A DNA stretch of 7,842 nucleotides from an uncultured Clostridia bacterium (lineage in GTDB: Bacteria > Bacillota > Clostridia > Oscillospirales > Oscillospiraceae), in NCBI GenBank assembly GCA_946619065.1, contig CAMOLY010000051.1:1-7842 (forward strand), read 5' to 3'. A program made the translations under genes and the position numbers. Under the pieces are notes generated by a model. It did not search any database, had not been told where the DNA came from, and worked only from the letters and a program-made list of their open reading frames with translations. The first letter of the stretch is position 1, and each line of letters opens with the position of its first letter. This document shows positions 1 through 6,572 of the stretch, piece after piece.

Positions 1-490
1 CCAGGCAGTTGGTGGTGCAGGAGGCAGCGGAGATGATGTTGTCTTCCTTGGTCAGGTTCTTGTGGTTGACGTTGTAGACGATGGTGGGCAGGTCGTTGCC
101 GGCCGGGGCGGAAATGACGACCTTCTTGGCGCCGGCGTCGATGTGCGCCTGGGCCTTGGCCTTGCTGGTGTAGAAGCCGGTGCACTCGAGCACCACGTCA
201 ACGCCGATCTTGCCCCAGGGCAGATCCGCCGCATTGGGCATCTTGTAGATGACGATCTTCTTGCCGTCGACAACGATGTAGTTGTCTTCGCCTTCGCCCT
301 CGTTGAACTCGACCTTGTGATCGCGGGCGTAGTTGCCCTGCGTGGAGTCGTACTTCAGCAGGTGGGCGAGCATTTTGGAAGAGGTCAGATCGTTGATCGC
401 GACGATTTCATAGTCGGGATCGCCGAACATCTGACGGAACGCAAGACGGCCGATGCGGCCAAAACCGTTGATCGCAACTTTCACAGGCAT
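1..490 (-). CDS. gap: Glyceraldehyde-3-phosphate dehydrogenase, type I (N-terminal 163 residues; runs off the left edge)
   Basis: Glycolytic enzyme that oxidises and phosphorylates glyceraldehyde-3-phosphate to 1,3-bisphosphoglycerate with NAD+ in the cytoplasm. Reading from an ATG at 490 down to base 2 gives 163 residues of an enzyme that is normally about 335 long. The Rossmann nucleotide-binding motif NGFGRIGR is at residues 8-15, and INDL (Asp34) follows the second beta strand, as in NAD-preferring enzymes. The catalytic signature SCTTNC is at 157-162, with the nucleophile Cys158, just before the window ends. The start is supported by the family's typical N-terminus and by a GGAGG ribosome binding site (bases 500-504) nine bases upstream. 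A sigma-A promoter lies about 60 bases upstream of the start. The gene diverges from the kinase operon. Identification is secure; only the C-terminal catalytic domain is missing, because of the window edge. Confidence 0.97.
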   Translation of the reverse strand, partial: MPVKVAINGFGRIGRLAFRQMFGDPDYEIVAINDLTSSKMLAHLLKYDSTQGNYARDHKVEFNEGEGEDNYIVVDGKKIVIYKMPNAADLPWGKIGVDVVLECTGFYTSKAKAQAHIDAGAKKVVISAPAGNDLPTIVYNVNHKNLTKEDNIISAASCTTNCL

Positions 491-510
491 AAGAATTTTC
501 CTCCGTTTTC

Positions 511-524
511 TGCGCCGAAGCGCA
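511..524 (-). promoter_or_regulatory. UUCG-tetraloop hairpin in the gap mRNA leader
   Basis: Read on the minus strand, the bases form TGCGC-TTCG-GCGCA, a perfect 5-bp stem closed by C-G around a UUCG loop. This loop class is unusually stable in RNA. It lies between the predicted transcription start near 550 and the ribosome binding site at 500-504, ending 6 bases before that site. A role in mRNA stability or in keeping the ribosome binding site open is inference. Confidence 0.5.
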
Positions 525-556
525 TAGTAGTTTTGTTTGCTTGGTCCATCCTTTGT

Positions 557-585
557 ATTATATCGGAACTTTTGCCGCTTGTCCA
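557..585 (-). promoter_or_regulatory. Predicted sigma-A promoter of gap
   Basis: On the minus strand a -35 box TGGACA (585-580, one mismatch to TTGACA) is followed after exactly 17 bases by a perfect -10 box TATAAT (562-557). Transcription would start near 549-551, giving a leader of about 60 bases before the gap ATG at 490. The strength of the match fits a highly expressed glycolytic gene. Confidence 0.8.
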
Positions 586-630
586 GCATTATTTCCGATG
601 TTTTCTGATTTTATAATTTTTCTGAAAAAG

Positions 631-656
631 ACAGGGAATTTTTTTCTGTTTCCTGT
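631..656. repeat. Imperfect inverted repeat abutting the -35 box of the kinase operon
   Basis: ACAGGGAA (631-638) and TTTCCTGT (649-656) are inverted copies matching at 7 of 8 positions, separated by 10 T-rich bases. The right arm ends on the first base of the -35 hexamer at 656-661. The position suits an operator or activator site, but no cognate regulator is in the window and short AT-rich repeats can arise by chance. Confidence 0.3.
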
Positions 657-684
657 TGAAATCGGGAAAGGTATATGGTATTCT
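656..684 (+). promoter_or_regulatory. Predicted extended -10 promoter of the five-gene kinase operon
   Basis: TTGAAA (656-661) is followed after 17 bases by TATTCT (679-684), with TG at 676-677 forming an extended -10 element (TGN before the hexamer). The bases upstream (612-650) are rich in A and T tracts, like an UP element. Transcription would begin near 690-693, leaving a leader of about 50 bases before the ATG at 741. Confidence 0.7.
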
Positions 685-729
685 AAAACGAACGTAGAAT
701 GGGATGGTATGGGAATCTTTGCGCGTTGC

Positions 730-733
730 GAGG
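730..733 (+). promoter_or_regulatory. Ribosome binding site deciding the phosphatase start
   Basis: GAGG lies seven bases before the ATG at 741. An in-frame ATG at 699 would start less than ten bases from the predicted transcription start and adds 14 residues foreign to the family, so 741 is preferred. Confidence 0.6.
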
Positions 734-740
734 CTGCCTG

Positions 741-1463
741 ATGATTGATCTGCACTGCCACATCCTGCCCGGCCTGGACGACGGGTCGGACAGCATGGAC
801 ACCTCCTGCCGTATGGCCGCCATTGCGGCCGCCTGCGGCATTCGCACCATTGCCGCCACGCCGCACCGGGGGATCGACCCGGCGCTTGAAGCGGGCGGCG
901 CCGCGCGCGTCCGGGCCGACGTCCGGGCGCTGCAGCAGGAGCTGGACCGCTGGGAAATCCCCGTCCGCCTGCTGCCCGGCTCGGAGCTTTTGCTGCGGGC
1001 AGGTCAGCCCCTCCCCGGCCCAGATTCCCTGCTGACCCTGAACGGGAGCAGATACCTGCTTGTGGAGTTTTATTTCGACGAGCATCCCGCCGTGATGGAG
1101 CGGAAGCTGCAGGAGGTGGAGGCCGCGGGCCTTGTTCCCGTTATTGCCCATCCCGAGCGCTATTTCTGCGTCCAGCGCAACCCCTCGCTGGCCGATCTCT
1201 GGGCGGAAAAGGGACGCGTTCTGCAGGTCAACAAGGGAAGCCTGCTGGGCTCTTTGGGCGAGGGCGCCTATCTGACCTCCGCCCTTCTGCTGCGCAGAGA
1301 ACTGGTCAGCGTCATCGCAAGCGACGCCCATCACTTCCGCCGCCGGACGCCGGAGCTGCGGGGTCTTCTGGAGGCGCTGGAAGAACGCTTCCCTGCCGTG
1401 GACGCCGATCTGCTGCTGCGGAAAAACCCGGAAAGAATCCTCCGGGATCTGCCGATTCACTGA
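741..1463 (+). CDS. cpsB: CpsB/YwqE-type manganese-dependent protein-tyrosine phosphatase (PHP superfamily)
   Basis: Cytoplasmic phosphatase of the PHP family; characterised members (CpsB, YwqE, CapC) remove phosphate from the tyrosine cluster of BY-kinases and from kinase substrates. The 240-residue protein starts MIDLHCHILPGLDDG, and its metal-binding motifs are in the expected order: His5 and His7 (DLHCH), His42 (TPH), Glu82 (GSE), Glu109 (VEF), His137 (AHPERY), and Asp195 and His197 (SDAH). Length and motif spacing match intact family members, so it should be active. The usual TPHH motif reads TPHR here (Arg43). It is the first gene after the operon promoter and is followed 37 bases later by the Ig-like protein gene. 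Presence upstream of two BY-kinases strongly supports the phosphotyrosine role over other PHP activities such as histidinol phosphatase. Confidence 0.93.
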   Translation: MIDLHCHILPGLDDGSDSMDTSCRMAAIAAACGIRTIAATPHRGIDPALEAGGAARVRADVRALQQELDRWEIPVRLLPGSELLLRAGQPLPGPDSLLTLNGSRYLLVEFYFDEHPAVMERKLQEVEAAGLVPVIAHPERYFCVQRNPSLADLWAEKGRVLQVNKGSLLGSLGEGAYLTSALLLRRELVSVIASDAHHFRRRTPELRGLLEALEERFPAVDADLLLRKNPERILRDLPIH

Positions 1464-1500
1464 AACCGCCGGCCTTTGCGCCGCAGGAAAGGAACCTGAA

Positions 1501-2328
1501 ATGCTTCGTACGATCCGGATACTGCTGATTGTCTTTTTTGTCCTCGTTCTGATCGGAGCCAGCATCCTGTTTTACTACAACTATACCCACAACGATGTCT
1601 CCAAGCCGGTTTTCCAGAGCGATGGCAACACGATGGAGGTCCCCGTCAGCGTCACGCGGAAGGAGCTCTGCGCCGGACTCCGCGCCTTTGACAACGTGGA
1701 CGGCGAGATCACCGATCGGATCATGGTGCAGAATATTTCCCGGTTCGTCTCGGAATCCACCTTCCGGGTCCGCTATATCGTCTTTGACAACGCATCCAAT
1801 TATTCCACCTGCGAGCGGACCGTGCGCTACACCGACTACGTCCCGCCGAAATTCCGTCTGAGTAAGCCGATGCGCTTCAACGTGGGCGAAACCGTCACCT
1901 TTATGGACCGCATCACCGCCGAGGACTGCATTGACAAAAACATCTCCGACAAGCTCCTGCTGACCGAGTCCAACGTCTCCAACACGACGCCCGGCAATTA
2001 CAGGGCCGTCGTATCCGTGACAAACAGCATGGGAGACACTGCCGTTCTGCCGCTGACCGTTTTGGTCCAGAGCCGGTCGCCCTCCGCGCCGGTCATTGAC
2101 CTCAAGGAGTATCTTGTCTACCAGGCAGCCGGCCAGAAGCAGGATTTCCGGTCCTATCTCGCCTCTGTCACGGACCCGCTGGCGGAGGGGGACGTCTCCG
2201 AAAAATCCGTGAAAATCAACACCAAGAGTCTGGACCGGAATACGCCGGGGGTCTACGAGGTCTATTACTACTATACCGGCACATCCGGAGAGACCGCCTC
2301 GGCCATTCTGACCGTAATTGTGGAGTAA
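1501..2328 (+). CDS. Membrane-anchored protein with three Ig-like (DUF5011-type) domains
   Basis: No enzymatic motif is recognised. The 275-residue protein has a short basic N-terminus, one hydrophobic helix at about residues 7-26, and then a roughly 245-residue soluble part predicted to face outward. That part divides into three beta-rich repeats of about 80 residues (35-112, 115-190, 194-275). Each carries a version of the D-x-x-D-G-x-I-T pattern seen in bacterial Ig-like/DUF5011 domains: AFDNVDGEITDRI at 62-74, AEDCIDKNISDKL at 140-152, and a weaker one at 222-233. Domain 1 has Cys57 and Cys104, which could form a disulfide. There is no cleavage-type signal, LPXTG or lipobox, so it is probably anchored by its helix. 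The AAAGGA at 1488-1493 supports the start. Lying between phosphatase and kinases, it may be an extracytoplasmic partner of the kinases or bind cell-wall polymers; this is inference. Confidence 0.8.
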   Translation: MLRTIRILLIVFFVLVLIGASILFYYNYTHNDVSKPVFQSDGNTMEVPVSVTRKELCAGLRAFDNVDGEITDRIMVQNISRFVSESTFRVRYIVFDNASNYSTCERTVRYTDYVPPKFRLSKPMRFNVGETVTFMDRITAEDCIDKNISDKLLLTESNVSNTTPGNYRAVVSVTNSMGDTAVLPLTVLVQSRSPSAPVIDLKEYLVYQAAGQKQDFRSYLASVTDPLAEGDVSEKSVKINTKSLDRNTPGVYEVYYYYTGTSGETASAILTVIVE

Positions 2329-2333
2329 GGAGG
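2327..2333 (+). promoter_or_regulatory. Shine-Dalgarno overlapping the stop of the Ig-like gene
   Basis: AAGGAGG begins inside the TAA stop (2326-2328) of the Ig-like gene and stands four bases before the ATG at 2338. This arrangement suggests translational coupling of kinase 1 to the Ig-like protein. Confidence 0.75.
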
Positions 2334-2337
2334 AACG

Positions 2338-3879
2338 ATGGAACACAAACGGCATTCCTCCTCCGTCTGGAGTGAGATCGAACCCTACTGTCTGCTGCGG
2401 ATGCTTGCCCGGAATCTGTGGATGATCCTGATGGCTGCGGTCTCCTTTTCGCTTCTGGCCTACATTGCGGTCACGCTGCTGCTCAAGCCCACCTACACCA
2501 GCTCCATCACCTTCGCGGTCACGCCGAAAAACACGCTCACGTCAGGCAATATCACCGTGTCAGCCAGCACCGCAGAGCAGTTCTCATCCCTGCTCTCAAG
2601 CTCCCTGTTTACCAAGCAGATTCAGCACGAGTACGGCGCCGCCGTCTCCGGCGTCACCGTCAGCGCCTCCCCGATCGAGGACACCAACGTCATCCGGGTG
2701 GACGCTGTGGGAAGCACGCCCAGCTCCGTCTACTACATGGCCTCCGGCATTGTGGAAAACTACCGGGAATGGACGGGCGGATTCTTTACGGCCGTGGTTC
2801 TGGAGGTCGTCAACGCCCCGAACATTCCGGACAATTCCGCCTTTCAGGCCCGCCAGCAGAGCATCATAAAGATCGCAGCTCCGGTGGGCGCCCTTCTGAT
2901 GGCGGGCGTCCTGGCGCTCCTGTGCATCACCTCCGGCACCGTACAGACGACGGTCGGCGCCCGCAGCCAGGTGGACGGAAACCTCCTGGTCACGGTGCGG
3001 CACGAGCACAGGCGGCGCACCCTGAAGAGCTGGCTGACGAAGAAAAAGCCGTCCCTGCTGATCTCCAACCCCACGACGGCCTTCTCCTATGTGGAAACCG
3101 TTCACCAGCTCCGGGCCAAGATTGAGCATGCGAACAAGCATCATGCCTGCAAGTCCTTCCTGATCACCAGCGTCTCGGAAAACGAGGGCAAGTCCACGCT
3201 GGCCGCGAATCTCGCCCTCAGTCTGGCCAAGCGCTACAAAAAAGTCCTGCTGGTGGACTGCGATCTGCGGAAGGCCTCTCAGAACCATATTCTCAGCATG
3301 AAGCATGAGTCCGGAAAAAGCCTCAATTCCCTGCTTAAGGGCGATCTCGATCCCTCAGCCCTTGTTCGCGCCCTGCAGTACCGAAAAGGCGACAACCTCT
3401 TCTGCCTGCTTTCAATGCCGATGCGGCACGGCACCTCCGCGCTGCTGGGCTCCCAGCAGATGGCCCAGATCCTCAAGATCCTGCGGGAAAACTTCGACTA
3501 CGTCATCGTGGACACGCCGCCGATGGGCTATTTCACGGACAGTGAAATCCTTGCCGACGCCACCGACGCCTCCCTGCTGGTCCTGCGGCAGGACAAGGTG
3601 ACGGATCTGGCTGCCAACGACACCATCGACGCCCTTCGCCGCTGCAAGGCCCGCTTCCTGGGCTACGTCTTCAACGACGTTCACACGCTGAACCTGTTCT
3701 CCAAGCTGGTGGGCGGACGCCGCGGCTACGGCTATGGCTATTCCAGCGACTACGGTTACGGCTACGGAAAGGGCTCCTACAGCAAGTACGGCTACGGTTA
3801 CGGCTACGGAAGCCATTACGGCAAGAACAAGGAGCGGATCGAAGCCGCCTCTTCCGACGGGAAAAAGGAGGAGAACTGA
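2338..3879 (+). CDS. Wzz/BY-kinase fusion 1: chain-length-type transmembrane domain plus bacterial tyrosine kinase
   Basis: Predicted membrane tyrosine autokinase of 513 residues. The N-terminal Wzz-type part has membrane helices at about 27-49 and 178-200 enclosing a roughly 128-residue outer loop, close to Gram-positive CapA and much shorter than the loop of proteobacterial Wzc. The cytoplasmic kinase carries Walker A SENEGKST (280-287, Lys285), Walker A' VLLVDCD (303-309, Asp307 and Asp309) and Walker B YVIVDTPP (388-395). The tail holds 12 tyrosines between 464 and 494, mostly as YG repeats. In known BY-kinases such tails are trans-phosphorylated and control polymer length and export. Oddities: EX2RX2R reads E253-x2-His256-x2-Arg259, and the usual 'vLG.iP' segment after helix 2 is degenerate, followed by a very basic stretch (221-237). 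It is closely coupled to both neighbouring genes and paired with a second, divergent paralog downstream. Confidence 0.92.
   Translation: MEHKRHSSSVWSEIEPYCLLRMLARNLWMILMAAVSFSLLAYIAVTLLLKPTYTSSITFAVTPKNTLTSGNITVSASTAEQFSSLLSSSLFTKQIQHEYGAAVSGVTVSASPIEDTNVIRVDAVGSTPSSVYYMASGIVENYREWTGGFFTAVVLEVVNAPNIPDNSAFQARQQSIIKIAAPVGALLMAGVLALLCITSGTVQTTVGARSQVDGNLLVTVRHEHRRRTLKSWLTKKKPSLLISNPTTAFSYVETVHQLRAKIEHANKHHACKSFLITSVSENEGKSTLAANLALSLAKRYKKVLLVDCDLRKASQNHILSMKHESGKSLNSLLKGDLDPSALVRALQYRKGDNLFCLLSMPMRHGTSALLGSQQMAQILKILRENFDYVIVDTPPMGYFTDSEILADATDASLLVLRQDKVTDLAANDTIDALRRCKARFLGYVFNDVHTLNLFSKLVGGRRGYGYGYSSDYGYGYGKGSYSKYGYGYGYGSHYGKNKERIEAASSDGKKEEN
3724..3819 (+). repeat. Tyr-Gly repeat region in the tail of kinase 1
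   Basis: This stretch codes for residues 463-494 with 12 tyrosines, nearly all followed by glycine, in three blocks (464-476, 481-490 and 494). Codons alternate among GGC/GGT/GGA and TAC/TAT rather than repeating one hexamer. That suggests the amino-acid pattern, not simple recent slippage, is being preserved. It corresponds to the autophosphorylation cluster of BY-kinases. Confidence 0.85.
3865..3871 (+). promoter_or_regulatory. Shine-Dalgarno fixing the kinase 2 start
   Basis: A full AAGGAGG lies nine bases before the ATG at 3881 and is embedded in the last codons (KKEE) of kinase 1. It supports the ATG at 3881. An in-frame ATG at 3734 would run through the kinase 1 tail in another frame and adds a low-complexity stretch with no family resemblance. 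Confidence 0.8.
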
Positions 3880-3880
3880 A

Positions 3881-5359
3881 ATGGAACAGCATAAAAAATC
3901 AAAGCCGTTTCGATTCTCTGTCTTCTTTCACAACTGTATTCAGATCTTCAAACGCCTGTTCTGGGTGCCGATTTTGCTGGCAGCCGCGCTGGGCCTGTGG
4001 CGCTGGCGCAATCTGACGGCCAGCTACGTCCCGCTCTACTACGCATCAAGCGTCTACCGGGTGACGTCCTCCCGCAGCGGCAACATGGACATCAGCACCT
4101 ACGGCGTCTATCTGAACACCTCGGCCGCCGAAAACCTGGCCCGGTCCTTTCCCTATGTGATGAACTCCGACAAGGCCCGCAGCCTTCTGAAGGAACAGAC
4201 CGGGAGCTCCTATCTGCCCGCGCCGGTCACCTGCCGGACCGAGACGACCCTGCTGATTTTCGAGTCCACCGGTATGTCCGGCGAGGCCGTCTATCAGGCC
4301 CTGCAGAACGCGGTGGCGATTCTGCCGGAGGCCGCAAAGGATATTGTGCAGTCCTTTACGCTGGAGCCCTTCGAGGAAGCCGTGAAGCCGTCGGTTCCCT
4401 TCAACAAGCCGAACGTGCGTTCCTCCACGACGAAATTCACGCTGCTGGGCCTCGGCCTCGGTTTTGCGCTGATCTTTGTGCTCGCCTATTTCCGCAGGAC
4501 CGTGCACAACACAGAGGATCTGCACGAGCTGCTCTCCACGCCCTGCCTGGGTCTGCTGCCGAAGGTCCGGTTCAAGGCCCGAACCAAACAGGACCGCTCG
4601 GTCCTGCTCACCAACCCGCAGCTGGAGGAGAGCTATGTGGAGTCGATGCGCGGGGTCTGCTTCCAGCTCCAAAAGGAACTGGAAGCCCAGCCGGCCAAGG
4701 TGCTGATGGTGACGAGCACCAGCCCGAACGAGGGAAAATCCACGGTTTCCGCGAATCTGGCGCTGATGCTGGCCAGCCTCGGCCACAAGACCGTCCTCGT
4801 GGACTGCGACCTGCGCAAGCAGGACATCAAGGACATTTTCAAGATCGAGAAAGCCTCCAACGGCCTGGTCGACCTGATCCAAAACGGCCGGGCAGTGGAA
4901 GACGAGCTGCTCAGCGTCGAGGGTTCTCCGGTCCAGCTGCTCAGCGGCGACCGGGTCTCCGAGCATCCGCAGAACTTCCTCTCCTCGCCGGAGCTGCAAA
5001 ACGTTTTGAAGCCGCTCCGCAGGGACTACGAATACATCGTCGTGGACACGCCGCCCAGCGGTCTGCTGTCGGACGCCGCGACGCTTTCGGAATGGGTGGA
5101 CGGCGTTCTCTACGTGGTGCGCCAGGATTATCTGGGATCCTTCTCGATCCTTGACAGCGTGCAGCGTCTGAGCGAGCTCGGCGTGCGCTTTGTGGGCAGC
5201 ATCATCAACTATGCCGAGCGCAGCACCAGCCAGTCGGGCTACGGCTACGGCAGCAAATACAGTTATGGTTATGGCTACGGCTACGGCTATGGCTATGGCA
5301 ATAAATACTACGGAGCTCGGAAGGACGAAGAAGCGCTTTCCGAAAGCGAAAACAATTAG
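3881..5359 (+). CDS. Wzz/BY-kinase fusion 2: second membrane tyrosine autokinase
   Basis: Second predicted BY-kinase, 492 residues, beginning one base after the stop of kinase 1. The Wzz-type part has helices at about 24-40 and 186-203 with an outer loop of about 145 residues. The loop ends in a proline-containing stretch (170-177) before helix 2, as in typical Wzz proteins. After helix 2 it keeps the canonical TEDLHELL..PCLGLLP segment (211-227), which kinase 1 has lost. The kinase part has Walker A SPNEGKST (281-288, Lys286), Walker A' VLVDCD (305-310) and Walker B YIVVDTPP (385-392). Eleven tyrosines lie at 454-477. Over the 39-residue P-loop to Walker A' segment I count 25 identities to kinase 1, whereas outer loops and linkers hardly match, so the duplication is old. 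The EX2RX2R motif reads E254-x2-Arg257-x2-Cys260, lacking the second arginine. Both ATPase sites look intact. Confidence 0.92.
   Translation: MEQHKKSKPFRFSVFFHNCIQIFKRLFWVPILLAAALGLWRWRNLTASYVPLYYASSVYRVTSSRSGNMDISTYGVYLNTSAAENLARSFPYVMNSDKARSLLKEQTGSSYLPAPVTCRTETTLLIFESTGMSGEAVYQALQNAVAILPEAAKDIVQSFTLEPFEEAVKPSVPFNKPNVRSSTTKFTLLGLGLGFALIFVLAYFRRTVHNTEDLHELLSTPCLGLLPKVRFKARTKQDRSVLLTNPQLEESYVESMRGVCFQLQKELEAQPAKVLMVTSTSPNEGKSTVSANLALMLASLGHKTVLVDCDLRKQDIKDIFKIEKASNGLVDLIQNGRAVEDELLSVEGSPVQLLSGDRVSEHPQNFLSSPELQNVLKPLRRDYEYIVVDTPPSGLLSDAATLSEWVDGVLYVVRQDYLGSFSILDSVQRLSELGVRFVGSIINYAERSTSQSGYGYGSKYSYGYGYGYGYGYGNKYYGARKDEEALSESENN
5237..5311 (+). repeat. Tyr-Gly repeat region in the tail of kinase 2
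   Basis: Codes for residues 453-477 with 11 tyrosines, including six consecutive YG units from 462 to 473 and a final YY pair. TAC/TAT and GGC/GGT codons are mixed. It is more regular than the kinase 1 tail and so could vary in length by slippage between strains. Confidence 0.85.
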
Positions 5360-5363
5360 GAGG
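5358..5363 (+). promoter_or_regulatory. Shine-Dalgarno overlapping the kinase 2 stop
   Basis: AGGAGG begins within the TAG stop of kinase 2 (5357-5359) and sits five bases before the aminotransferase ATG at 5369. This places the aminotransferase in the same transcript with probable translational coupling. Confidence 0.75.
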
Positions 5364-5368
5364 CCGTT

Positions 5369-6559
5369 ATGAAACTCTCAGAAAAAGCGAGAATGTGTAC
5401 CCTCTCCCCCATGCGGAAATTCACGCCCTATGCAATGGCAGCCGAAAAGGCCGGCAAGAAGATCTACAAGCTGAACATCGGTCAGCCCGACATTGAGACG
5501 CCGCCCGAATTCTTCGACGCGGTCCGGAACTTCTCCCAGAAGGTCCTTGCCTATGCCAATTCCCAGGGCATTGAGCCCCTGCAGGACGCCGTTGTGGACT
5601 ACTATCACCGCATCGGTGTGGAGTACACCAAGCAGGACATCCTGATCACCACCGGCGGCAGCGAAGCGCTGCAGATCCTCTTCCTCAGCATTCTGGATCC
5701 CGGCTCCGAAGTCATCGTTCCCGAGCCCTTCTACGCCAACTACAACACCTTCATCAAGGCCGCCGGCGGCGTGGTCCGTCCCCTGTCCACGATTCCGGAG
5801 GAGGACTACAACTATGCCAACGCGGAAAAGCTGGAGGCCCTGATCAACGAGAATACCCGCGCGATTGCCATCATCAACCCGCAGAACCCCACCGGCAACG
5901 TGCTGACCGAGGAGGAGCTGCGCCGGATCGCCGACGTGGCCAAGAAGCACGATCTCTACCTGATCTGCGACGAGGTCTACCGGGAGTTCGTCTATGACAC
6001 CGACGACGTCCTCTGCGCCGGCCGGCTCCGCGACATGGACGAAAACGTGGTCATCATCGACTCCGTCTCCAAGCGCTTCTCCGCCTGCGGCGCCCGCATC
6101 GGCATGCTGATCTCCCGCAACAAGGGTCTGATGGCCCAGGCCCTCAAGTTCTGCCAGGGCAGACTCTGCACCGCCACCCTGGACCAGGTCGGCGCCGCCG
6201 CCCTGTACAAGGTCGGCCCCGAGTACTTCGCCAAGGTGCGTGACGAGTACCGCCGCCGCCGCGACCTGTGCTACGCCAAGCTGACCGCGATCCCCGGCGT
6301 CGTCTGCGCCAAGCCCATGGGCGCATTCTACGTGATGGCCAAGCTCCCCATCGACAACGCGGAGAGCTTCCAGCAGTACCTGCTGACTGAGTTCGAGGAC
6401 AACGGCGAAACCGTCATGGTCTCCCCGGCCACCGGCTTCTACGCCACCCCGGGCAAGGGCCTCAACGAGGTCCGCATCGCCTACGTTCTGAAGGAAAAGG
6501 ACCTGGGCCGCGCCATGGATCTGCTGGCGATGGCCATTGACCGCTACAACCACCGCTGA
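5369..6559 (+). CDS. Class I/II PLP-dependent aminotransferase (AspB-like, substrate unknown)
   Basis: Cytoplasmic fold-type I transaminase of 396 residues, the usual full length. The cofactor-site residues are all present: GGSEAL (96-101) for the phosphate group, Asn173 in INPQNPTG, Asp201 in CDEVY, the Schiff-base Lys235 in SVSKRF with Arg243 in GARIG, and the substrate carboxylate-binding Arg369 in NEVRIAY. The N-terminal pattern SPMRKFTPYA and the GQPDIETP motif are typical of aspartate/aromatic-type aminotransferases of Clostridia. The substrate cannot be read from these motifs. The gene begins nine bases after the kinase 2 stop and is the last before the terminator. Amino-sugar aminotransferases of polysaccharide pathways belong to a different (DegT/DnrJ) family, so this is not an obvious sugar-modifying enzyme. 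It may be general amino-acid metabolism placed in the operon by chance, or linked to the kinase module in an unknown way. Confidence 0.93.
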   Translation: MKLSEKARMCTLSPMRKFTPYAMAAEKAGKKIYKLNIGQPDIETPPEFFDAVRNFSQKVLAYANSQGIEPLQDAVVDYYHRIGVEYTKQDILITTGGSEALQILFLSILDPGSEVIVPEPFYANYNTFIKAAGGVVRPLSTIPEEDYNYANAEKLEALINENTRAIAIINPQNPTGNVLTEEELRRIADVAKKHDLYLICDEVYREFVYDTDDVLCAGRLRDMDENVVIIDSVSKRFSACGARIGMLISRNKGLMAQALKFCQGRLCTATLDQVGAAALYKVGPEYFAKVRDEYRRRRDLCYAKLTAIPGVVCAKPMGAFYVMAKLPIDNAESFQQYLLTEFEDNGETVMVSPATGFYATPGKGLNEVRIAYVLKEKDLGRAMDLLAMAIDRYNHR

Positions 6560-6572
6560 TCGTTAAAAATTT

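Noticed and set aside
589..617. Possible extra plus-strand promoter using TATAAT at 612-617
   Set aside because: The hexamer is perfect, but the sequence 17 bases upstream (TTATTT) is a poor -35, and the region is so AT-rich that a chance match is likely. The 656-684 promoter is better placed.
699..740. Upstream in-frame ATG for the phosphatase, adding 14 residues
   Set aside because: It would lie under 10 bases from the predicted transcription start, has no ribosome binding site within the transcript, and the family begins at the MIDLHCH motif.
558..2355. Two long minus-strand open frames (335 and 347 codons) across the phosphatase and Ig-like genes
   Set aside because: They are antisense to well-supported genes, show no domain pattern, and are explained by GC-rich codon bias.
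3734..3880. Upstream in-frame ATG for kinase 2 inside the kinase 1 tail
   Set aside because: The extra 49 residues are an out-of-frame reading of the YG repeats, and a full Shine-Dalgarno precedes the ATG at 3881.
3724..5311. YG-coding repeats considered as a CRISPR array or tandem DNA repeat
   Set aside because: The period is six bases within open frames, without spacers; it is peptide-level low complexity.
5378..6553. A 391-codon minus-strand open frame antisense to almost the whole aminotransferase
   Set aside because: Its translation is a low-complexity Val/Gly/Asp/Leu-rich product with no recognisable motif. It arises because the strongly biased sense codons rarely produce stops on the opposite strand. 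The plus-strand frame has every aminotransferase residue.
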